Positions 56,745 through 64,000 of a DNA stretch of 64,000 nucleotides are shown in pieces. Position 1 is the stretch's first letter. The number at the start of each line of letters is the position of its first letter. A program made the translations under genes and the position numbers. Under the pieces are notes generated by a model. The model searched no databases. It saw only the letters and a program-made list of their open reading frames with translations, and was not told the DNA's origin. The stretch is from assembly GCA_964034945.1 (NCBI GenBank), contig OZ035960.1, positions 26,027,487 to 26,091,486 of the forward strand, given 5' to 3'. The DNA is from Chrysopilus asiliformis. Its lineage: Eukaryota; Arthropoda; Insecta; Diptera; Rhagionidae.

Positions 56745-56900
56745 TGTTCAGTTTCCTGTGGCACCGGAATTCAAATCCGTGGTGTTGAATGCATGGACTC
56801 GCATGGAACGCTAAGTACTCAATGTGATCCTCGTTCGAGGCCTCCAGCGGCACAACCATGCACCACTGGGATGCCATGTCACAGTGAGCCGCCAGTCTAT
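56745..56900 (+). CDS. nolo: ADAMTSL exon 9: rest of TSR4, last exon visible
   Basis: Acceptor TGTACCCAG ends at 56744 and donor GTGAGT starts at 56901; 156 bases, phase 0 to phase 0. It encodes CSVSCGTGIQIRGVEC and closes TSR4 at CTTGMPC. A second GTGAGC at 56885 could serve as an earlier donor in another phase. No stop codon follows in frame before the donor and no further TSR, Ig or PLAC exon was seen to 64000, so the next intron exceeds 7 kb. Confidence 0.9.
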
Positions 56901-57849
56901 GTGAGTTTTTTTCCTACAATTTGCACAATTTTTAGTTTTTATTTAAGTTTTTCTTACATCATACGTTTTTTAGCAAAAAAAAAAAAAAAGTCGCTGAAAC
57001 ATTTAATATTTCAGGTGCATCCAATTGCTTTTGCTTTATGTTTCCATTTCTTTTCGTTTTTATTTTATACAGAAAAACATTTTGGACAGCACCGAATTTT
57101 AATTTGTAGATAAAATGCTTTTTTTTTTTATTTCTTTCGACTTTGATTAAATAGTAGAAAATTTATTATTGTTGTTTATGGGTACATAGCTAGCCAAAAC
57201 TGGGCCCTACGCTAGCCGATTTTGGGCAACCCCACCGTTTTTTTTTTTGTTTTGAAAAAATATAAGAAATACCTATAAAAAAGTTTTTACCTGAAAGCTG
57301 ACCGAACGAAAAAAAAAACGGATTAAAATTCTAAAAAATAACTTTTGGCTCTAAATTTTTGGCAATCTAAAAAAAATGGAAATTTTAAATTACAACGTTT
57401 TGATAGTAAAAAATAATAGAAAAAAGCACCACAGGAAAATTATTGTTCCCTCCTTAGGTAGAATTGTTTTAAAAATTCGACATGGAGGAAAATTATGCTT
57501 TAAAATTGACAGCTAAATTAGTTTGTGTTGTTCGATGATTCTAAAAAATTTAAAAAAAAATAAAGGCGCTCTAGTCTCGCCTGTCTGACGTATTGACTGA
57601 CCCATCAACGCCCAGCCCGAACCCCTGGAGCTGGAAACCTGAAATTATCACAGTAAATTCGATCCATCACGTAGACGTTCACTGAGTGGGTATTTTTAGA
57701 AATTTTAGGGGGTGGGCAGGGGGTTGGTGTTTTAAAACGTCGATTTTGCCATTAAACCTGCCTGTTATGAGGGTGAGAAATGTCACTTCGGGGGTTTTCG
57801 GGGTTGCTGATTACTAATCTGATGTTAGAATCTGGTATTAGAATGTGGT
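56901..57849. other. Start of the last visible intron; nothing firm
   Basis: Poly-A/T rich. At 57590-57800 there is a more GC-rich block with CGCCTGTCTGACG and GGAAACCTGAAATTATC that faintly resembles family C/E elements. Confidence 0.35.
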
Positions 57850-58285
57850 GTTAGAATCTGGTGTTTCAAAATTAGAAAAACTGATTTTTTTTTAAATAAC
57901 GGTATATCTCGTAGCCGAGTTCTAGTAAAAGATAAAAATATAGGAAATTTCACTGTTCTCAACTTTTGTCATGCATAAAATTACTGAAAAACGAGTAGTT
58001 TCGGAGTAAATGACAAAAACCGAAATTCCTATTTCTAAAATGCCGTCATTTTGGTTACTCCTAGGATTTCCACCAAAAGTTGATAGGATCATCCCATTTC
58101 AGGACCAAATATTTCTGTAAAATTTCATGGCTCTAGCTTTATTAATTTTTGAGAAATCTTGTACACAGGCTAACAGACAGAAAGACATTATTGTGATAAT
58201 GCTCCAATCGACTCAAGAGTGCTCGGGAAATGTATTTCAGAATTAAGAGCTCGAAATTTTTGATGAATACAATACTTGATTATAC
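57850..58285 (-). mobile_element. Family B/D element D2, partial
   Basis: Inverse of the left half of D1: GAGTCGATTGGAG, ACAAGATTTCTCAAAAATTA, ATGAAATTTTACAGAAAT and ATCCTATCAACTTTTGGTGG are shared after reverse-complementing. It ends close to the stop of LRR paralogue 2 (58411). Confidence 0.7.
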
Positions 58286-58331
58286 TACGTATAAGAAAGT
58301 AAAAACAATAAATGCTTCTAATCATTTACAA

Positions 58332-58337
58332 TTTATT
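58332..58337 (-). terminator. Possible polyadenylation signal of LRR paralogue 2
   Basis: AATAAA on the minus strand about 75 bases past the stop codon. It is placed as expected, but AT-rich sequence makes chance matches likely. Confidence 0.35.
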
Positions 58338-58410
58338 TTAAAGCAAAAGAAGATATTGAAAACATTTCTAAAACATACGTTTTTATATATATCTTATAAA
58401 ATAATGTTAA

Positions 58411-59670
58411 TTAATCTTCTATATCGATAATCTCGCAGTCGATTATTTCGTAATCCTTCATCACACTTGTAATATGTCCGAAGATTTTCAAATTGCTCTC
58501 TATAATAGTTGAATACAAATCGGTACAATCAGTCTTGGCTTGTACATGAATTCCTTGTAGTTTATCAAATATGTACAAGTTTCGAAAATCTTCTAGTTGT
58601 GTTTTTGATAAATACAATTCTTCTAAATTTTGAAGCCGTCTTAAATTTTCCGGATTAACGCTAGTTAGTTGATTTCGTCTCACATCCAAGTATTTCAAGT
58701 TAACAACTTTGTTTAGTCGAGTAAAATCGAACTCACTGGAGTTGGTAATTTCGATTATAAGTTTTTCCAGCTTCCCCATGTTTTTAAAGAAATTCCATTT
58801 TAAATCAGTTTCATGATCAATCCGAAGCACCAACTCTTTTAAATTGCTCATTTTTCCTATGGGTTTGTAGTCGAATCCGCTAGCAGCTGCTAATTTTAAC
58901 GATAGAACACCCTTCGGTTTATCAACATAAATTTCTGTCAAATTATCACAAGTTATTCTGAGATCAGGAATTTTTTGCTTAATTATTAACTTTTTTAATT
59001 GTCCCGATTTAATATTTAGTTTATCTAACGAAGTTACTTGAAGTATTTCCAGCGGTACATTCATAATACTTAACCGAATTGGACTGGTATCAAGATCCAA
59101 TTTATAAAATCTGTTAAAATCTAGTATCACTGAAGTGTACCTCGGCAGTTGGTTAAATGTAAACTTCGGTATTATGACGATTTGATTATTCGATAAATCC
59201 AACATTTTCAATCTTTTTAATGGCCAGAAAACTTGCTCCGGTAGACGCTTTAATTTGTTTGAAGAAAGATTCAAGTTCACAATATTCAACAAATTTACTA
59301 GACCATCAGACGGAAGTTCACTTATTAGATTTCCACTCAAATTCAAATCCGTTATGACGGCCGTCTTTGAGAAACTATACTTCTTAATTCTTTCAATTTG
59401 GCAACCGGTCAGATCAAAATTTTGAGATAGTTGAAAACGAAAGAAAATTGATGCTACCAATTCGGGAATTTTCGAATTTTTGAACACAACTCGATTATAG
59501 TCTTTACTTTTAATTCCATGAACATTTTTTATTGGAAGTTGCAGATACACATCTTCGCAAATAACTTCTCTGTTTTGAACCAAACATTTTGATTCTAAAT
59601 CGAGGTCATTGGCCGAAATTAATTTTCCAATTAGAAAATAAAAACACAAAATCTTTAATGTTAAAAACAT
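58411..59670 (-). CDS. Secreted leucine-rich-repeat protein, paralogue 2 (419 aa)
   Basis: Intronless frame with ATG at 59670. Residues 1-20 form a signal peptide (LKILCFYFLIGKLIS). An N-terminal pair C-x8-C (CLVQNREVIC) is followed by VVFKNSKIPEL, matching the equivalent strand of the two paralogues. LRRs are clear at ITDLNLSGNLI, IVNLNLSSNKL, LKMLDLSNNQI and LKYLDVRRNQL. A C-terminal pair C-x29-C begins in the shared DCTxL motif. The tail ends with an acidic IIDIED. No membrane anchor or coiled coil is seen. It lies antisense in what appears to be the last visible intron of the ADAMTSL gene, 1.9 kb from paralogue 3 and in the same orientation, so the two are a tandem pair. Function is unknown. 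Confidence 0.88.
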   Translation of the reverse strand: MFLTLKILCFYFLIGKLISANDLDLESKCLVQNREVICEDVYLQLPIKNVHGIKSKDYNRVVFKNSKIPELVASIFFRFQLSQNFDLTGCQIERIKKYSFSKTAVITDLNLSGNLISELPSDGLVNLLNIVNLNLSSNKLKRLPEQVFWPLKRLKMLDLSNNQIVIIPKFTFNQLPRYTSVILDFNRFYKLDLDTSPIRLSIMNVPLEILQVTSLDKLNIKSGQLKKLIIKQKIPDLRITCDNLTEIYVDKPKGVLSLKLAAASGFDYKPIGKMSNLKELVLRIDHETDLKWNFFKNMGKLEKLIIEITNSSEFDFTRLNKVVNLKYLDVRRNQLTSVNPENLRRLQNLEELYLSKTQLEDFRNLYIFDKLQGIHVQAKTDCTDLYSTIIESNLKIFGHITSVMKDYEIIDCEIIDIED

Positions 59671-61611
59671 ATTTTCTCTAAAACCAACCTATACCGTTTC
59701 AAGTAAAATATTAACTACTTGATACCAAAAGCGCTACATGGAAAAAAAAATTCCTTCGACTTCAAGTTAAAAAAACCTTATCTTTTGCGTATTATTCATT
59801 TAGTCAGATAACATACAATATGAATTTTATAAAAATACTTTAGGAACATTTTCTAAATTTATCGAAAAAGCAAGACTTTTAATGCTTATATACATATGTG
59901 GCTGTGACTAACTAAAAAGAAACTTTTTTCGCCTTATCTATAATTTTTAAACATAGAAATTAAATGTTTCCCCAAAATCCCCCTTTGACGTTAAAATAAT
60001 AGCGCTATTTGAAAATTGCAATAACAGGATCATGGAATATTTCTTTATATAATTGAATAGTTGGCAAAAATTTAATACTTTTACTCAATGAAAAATGACC
60101 ATGTATTTATAGTTCAATTCTATCCATTGATGAACTCGCACCCCACCTCAATTCATGCTCCACATCAACTCATACACACTTTTACATTGAAGTTCGATTT
60201 CTTAACTTTATTCGATTGAATGTTGTTAAGGATCATGAAGAAATTACCCGTATTTTTTTGTTTGGCAGAATAACGTCCTGTAGGCGGAGGAGGTCAAAAA
60301 AATTTGTGACTTCTGAACGGCTCTAACGAATGAGATTATATTGAACATTTTGAAAAGGTGATTACAATTCCTTTTCCTTAAAAATATTTTTAGTTTCCCA
60401 CCCCTTACCTGTCATGTTCTAAAATTCGATTTAATAAAATATCTTGAGATGGATATTTTTTTCATAATTTTTTTCTTTAAATACCTACCCATATACCATA
60501 CAAATTCACGAAATAAAATTCAGGCGTAAACCCGTAATTTATTTTTAATGATTTTTTGAAAAAATTGAATATACCAGAAAAGTTTTTATATTTAATTAAA
60601 TTTCGACTCAGAAATTGGACGCATTCACAAATGGACTTCAGGCATAGAATAAGGAATATATAGAAAAAACTCTGCCGAACAAATTTTTGACAAATTTCCC
60701 CTTCGAAGGGGGGAAAAATGTCCCTATCATTCACTAGCTACGGCCTAAAAGTTAATTACTTTTAGACTAGGGAGCACGAAGCAAAGAGAACATTTTCTAA
60801 TCATTTTCGTCATATCTATTCAATGAAATGGAGGAATCGAATGGATAATTTTTTCCGTGTTACATCTGATCCTCTTGCTTCATCTCACAGTGGAAAAATT
60901 TTCTCTAAAAATTTGTTCTAAGAGTTTATTCTCTAGATTATTTGTTCTCTGCTTCAGGTACATGGTTACACCATGGTCCTCCCCTCAAAACCCCTCTTCT
61001 GCTATTCACAAAACCATTGAAAGAATTTTGATGCGACCTTTACTATTGGGTTGAGAAACCCTGAAATACGCTGTAGGTGAATTAAATATTTTCCTAACTT
61101 CTCGTCTGAATGATCAAACCTCTGATTGTATTGTATTTTAAAGTAGCTTTAGGAAGTTGGGATTATGCTCCCAGATAAGCTGGTTAGTTTGGATTAAATT
61201 GAATTTAACAACGATTTTGAATCGGACCATTTCTTCCCTTGAATCGGAACATTTCTTCCCTTGCGATTTTATCGAAAACGGCGTATCACATTTTTTCTGA
61301 ATAATTCTTCAACACGATACTTTTTTACAAAAGGTACTTTTTTACAATCTTTTTCAACCTCAAAAAAAATCATAAAAAAGTATTATGCAGAACGAAATCC
61401 TTTTTACCAAAAACAGTAATTTAAATCTGTAGAAAATTTGGGAAAAATAAATATAATCAGATTTTGATAATAAATATCAAAAATAAATCCAGAAATTTTT
61501 TGTTCAATTTGTTTATAAATACATTCTTGTACAGTTTTTCAAAAACTTACAATAAAAGTGTTAAACAATAAACCTTAAACATCAATACGACAAATTATTC
61601 TTAACTAGATT
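59671..61611. other. Spacer between LRR paralogues 2 and 3
   Basis: No gene. GATA-type sites (CTTATC near 59778 and 59933, AGATAA near 59804) lie within 300 bp of the paralogue 2 start. A family A-like relic (CGATTTTATCGAAAACGG) lies near 61210-61300. Confidence 0.4.
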
Positions 61612-62862
61612 TTATACAACTTCACACATTTGTCCGTTATTTACAAAATTACCAACAAATACCAACTTTGACTTAATAAAATTATCTTTAATAATTTGTA
61701 ATGCTGTACAATCGTATTTTCCTCCGGTAAGATCAATTTTCTTAATCTTTCTAAATGTCAATTTTATAAAATCATATTTTAATCCATACAAAGAAATATT
61801 TCTAATTATTAATGTCTTAACACTAGCCATTTTGGGGAATATAGCAGTATTAATTCGACGCCTTCCAAAATTAGTATCACTCAAATCCAGATATTCAACC
61901 CTCCTCAATTCCCTTAAATAGTTGAACTGGAATGAAGAAGCGTCATTTATATTGAGTGTAAAGTTCTTCAATTGTTGCACTTTTTTGAAGAACTCCGCGG
62001 TTAATGCATACGAATTTTCGAGTTTCAAAATTAATTCCTGTAAGTTATTCATATTAGTTATAAAATCTAAATTTTCAATTGTTTCAGATTTAAGTTCGAG
62101 TGTTTTTGTACTCTGCGGTTCTCCAATATAAACTTGTTGAAGGTTTTTTGAATTGATCAACAATTTTTCTACTGATTTGTCGATGCGTACACTTTTCAAA
62201 TTATCAGTATTCAATAAATTCAAAACCCCCAAATCGGTATCCATTTCCAGCATGTCCAAAGGATTGTCAGCCAAATTCAATTCTATAATTGGATAGTCAA
62301 GCATGAAATAATCACTGGCTATGGCAGCGATCTTGTTATTGGCCAAATTGAGCCACTTTAATTTTGTTAAATAATCGAAACTATTGAACTCAATATCCTT
62401 GATTATATTTGAGGATAAATCTAAATATTCGACGGTTTGGATGTATTGAAAATTATTTGCCATAAGAGTCATTATACTATTTTTACTCAAGTTCAATCTA
62501 TTGACATTAACCAATTGTGTAAACGACCAATCTAAGGCACTTTCGATATTATTCTCACTAAAATCAAAATCTGTTGATTTGGCAAATACATAGAATAATA
62601 TTAGTGGCAATGGCTCCAATATAGAATTCCGGATTTTCACGCGATATGCCAAATTTGAAAATTCTCTTGTATCCACTATAACCAAATCATCTTGTATGGT
62701 AATGTCGCTACACGTAATTTGCAATTCGGCATGATTAGCACTGCATTTCTTATTTAGATAAATTTTTTCCACATCCGCCAAAGTCAAAGTAATTAGAAAT
62801 GAAATTAAAACACCGAAAATACATCTGATTTTTTTTAAACTATTAAACATTTTGTATAACAT
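61612..62862 (-). CDS. Secreted leucine-rich-repeat protein, paralogue 3 (416 aa)
   Basis: Intronless frame with ATG at 62862; a second ATG four codons on (62850) is equally possible. A signal peptide core (IFGVLISFLITLTLA) ends near residue 29. The N-terminal pair is C-x10-C (CSANHAELQITC), followed by VKIRNSILEPLPL, the family's conserved strand. LRRs are clear at VNRLNLSKNSI, VEYLDLSSNII, LKWLNLANNKI and VEYLDLSDTNF. The C-terminal pair is C-x27-C starting in DCTAL. The shared caps, length and absence of introns mark it as a paralogue of the genes at 23835 and 58411. It is soluble and secreted by prediction; its role is not known. Confidence 0.88.
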   Translation of the reverse strand: MLYKMFNSLKKIRCIFGVLISFLITLTLADVEKIYLNKKCSANHAELQITCSDITIQDDLVIVDTREFSNLAYRVKIRNSILEPLPLILFYVFAKSTDFDFSENNIESALDWSFTQLVNVNRLNLSKNSIMTLMANNFQYIQTVEYLDLSSNIIKDIEFNSFDYLTKLKWLNLANNKIAAIASDYFMLDYPIIELNLADNPLDMLEMDTDLGVLNLLNTDNLKSVRIDKSVEKLLINSKNLQQVYIGEPQSTKTLELKSETIENLDFITNMNNLQELILKLENSYALTAEFFKKVQQLKNFTLNINDASSFQFNYLRELRRVEYLDLSDTNFGRRRINTAIFPKMASVKTLIIRNISLYGLKYDFIKLTFRKIKKIDLTGGKYDCTALQIIKDNFIKSKLVFVGNFVNNGQMCEVV

Positions 62863-63297
62863 TTTAAATCGCTTTCGTTGTTAGCAGATCATAACCACAA
62901 CTGCCGATTGTCTTGAAGGGATAATTCAGAAAGCTTTATGTTTTTTTATCAATGTTAGCATAGATTAAGCACTAAGATATCTTAAGTCTAACGAAGAAAT
63001 GGTGCTATTTTCTGAATCAGTGAACTTTCAAATTTTTTAAAAAGCATGCAGCAGTAGCCAAGAAAGCTTTGAAGAACGTTTCTTCCAGTGCACTTCAAAT
63101 ACATATCGAATGGACGTCATGTTGGTATGCGTGCATTCGCCACCGATCAATGTTGAACAGATAAACGAGCGAATTTAGCATTGCATATGCATTTTCTATT
63201 AAAATAACTTCATATACAGATCTTCCTACAATCGGTCGTCCTACAAATAGTCAAAAAATTCTAAATCACGAATTAAAATTGCTTCCATCATCAAACA
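62863..63297. other. Upstream region of LRR paralogue 3
   Basis: No exon. TTATCA near 62947 is a GATA-type site and a weak ACATAAAG lies just downstream of it on the minus strand; no confident core promoter. Confidence 0.35.
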
Positions 63298-63562
63298 TAA
63301 CAAAAGCTATAATTGCCAATCTGGCAATGATTGGAGACCCGTATGGTGATATTCGTATCAAAATTCGAACAGTTGTACCAAAATTCCACTTTGAAGTCAA
63401 ACTTTCCAAAAAGATTTTTTAAAATTTATTCCAATCGGATTTTGATGTATGGGGAGTTTTATGTAGAATCATATCCTAAATAACTTTTGTTCTTGCACTT
63501 TTTTGATAGGAAGCACCATTTTCAAGATATTTGCAAAAAACGTTTTCGTTCGTTTTCAAGAT
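63298..63562 (-). mobile_element. Family A element copy 6, 3' half only
   Basis: Inverse orientation: TAACAAAAGCT, the ATTGCCA-ATC-TGGCAAT hairpin and ACCCGTATGGTGA, then colinear to about TTTTCGTTCG near 63552, where homology stops. The microsatellite and 5' end are missing. Confidence 0.8.
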
Positions 63563-64000
63563 ATTTGCAAGATATGCTAAGTTCTCAATTTTTTTTGATT
63601 TTACACCAACCTCGTCGACAACATGAAAAACCAACCGCCAACTTGGCCACAGACGTACAACATCGACTCCAACATTGCATGTTGGCGACCAGGTTGGCAA
63701 CAAAGTTGGCCGTCTATGGGCCCTTTAATTCATTGTTTCTATGCACTAATAAAATTGTGCCCTGCTTTTTCCTGTTTTTCAAAAAAATAAATAATACCAA
63801 CACCCTATTTTATTTTTTTTAAATCTTTCATTCGAAGTACTTAATTAGAAATTCCATGTTTAAAAGTTCTAAGAAATAAAACACAACTTCTAAGATTTTT
63901 TATATGCATTTCTCGAAAATGGTGACTTATGAACAAATAAGGGAGTGTGATCTTACATAATTTCTTCAAATATTTAAATTTAACCTGATTTCTTCCCATG
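63563..64000. other. Window end; nothing recognised
   Basis: AT-rich with a mixed block at 63600-63720. The last 100 bases (TCTCGAAAATGGTGACTTATG) faintly recall family A. Confidence 0.35.

Larger units (their letters stand above)
27974..56900 (+). other. nolo: ADAMTS-like (ADAMTSL) gene, nine coding exons, 3' end outside window
   Basis: Gene span. Coding exons: 27974-28049 (coding from 27996), 38475-38591, 38726-39009, 42240-42408, 50211-50355, 53416-53545, 53793-53895, 56152-56247 and 56745-56900. Every junction has AG/GT signals and the phases match, giving 418 open codons. Order: signal peptide (1 to about 30), TSR1 (about 66-111), cysteine-rich region ending in CGVCGGDG (225-232), TSR2 (from 242), TSR3 (about 300-358), TSR4 (about 359-413). 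There is no protease, disintegrin or zinc-binding HExxH segment, so this is an ADAMTS-like matrix glycoprotein, not an enzyme. Family members are secreted and bind extracellular matrix. The orthology to nolo rests on architecture and memory of the family, not on an alignment; papilin and lonely heart are the alternatives. The visible part lacks a stop codon, so further exons must lie past 64000. Introns 1 and 4 are large and filled with transposons. Confidence 0.85.

Noticed and set aside
56885..56900. Alternative exon 9 donor at GTGAGC (56885)
   Set aside because: Possible, but GTGAGT at 56901 is the stronger match and keeps phase 0; cannot be settled without the next exon.

Overview
The window looks like about 64 kb of an AT-rich, repeat-laden insect nuclear genome, most likely a fly (Diptera). 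The grounds are a split ADAMTS-like gene with GT/AG introns of 0.1-10 kb, secreted leucine-rich-repeat genes of insect type, an irritans-type mariner, an intact Ty3/gypsy element, and many short elements built like the Drosophila DINE-1/INE-1 group (Helentron-associated). The species cannot be fixed from the sequence alone.

The backbone is one plus-strand gene. Nine phase-compatible coding exons lie between 27974 and 56900 and give 418 codons. They encode a signal peptide, a first thrombospondin type-1 repeat (TSR), an ADAMTS-type cysteine-rich region ending in CGVCGGDG, and three more TSRs. No metalloprotease domain is present, so it is an ADAMTS-like extracellular-matrix protein, most probably the orthologue of fly nolo. 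The last visible exon ends at a good donor (56901), so the gene continues beyond the window.

Three intronless minus-strand genes (23835-25169, 58411-59670, 61612-62862) encode secreted LRR-only proteins of 416-444 residues. They share a signal peptide, an N-terminal cysteine pair, degenerate LRRs and a C-terminal cysteine pair, so they are paralogues. Two lie antisense in the apparent last intron of the ADAMTSL gene. The third lies 2.8 kb upstream of its first coding exon.

Almost everything else is mobile DNA or its remains. A complete Ty3/gypsy element (44171-49241, minus strand) has identical 139-bp LTRs, a 4-bp target duplication and one uninterrupted gag-pol frame; it sits antisense in intron 4. 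Six copies of a 0.55-kb element (family A) have 13-bp subterminal inverted repeats, a (GTCY)n core and a 3' hairpin. A second family (B/D) shares the general plan, and one member is inserted inside a family A copy with an empty site readable from its paralogues. Two internally deleted Tc1/mariner elements, two 8-bp-TSD elements, several TA-TSD MITEs, a 226-bp foldback and a 354-bp MITE carrying a perfect 42-bp-arm palindrome complete the mobile fraction. Long intronic stretches between them hold nothing I recognise. I found no tRNA, rRNA, CRISPR or prokaryotic feature.
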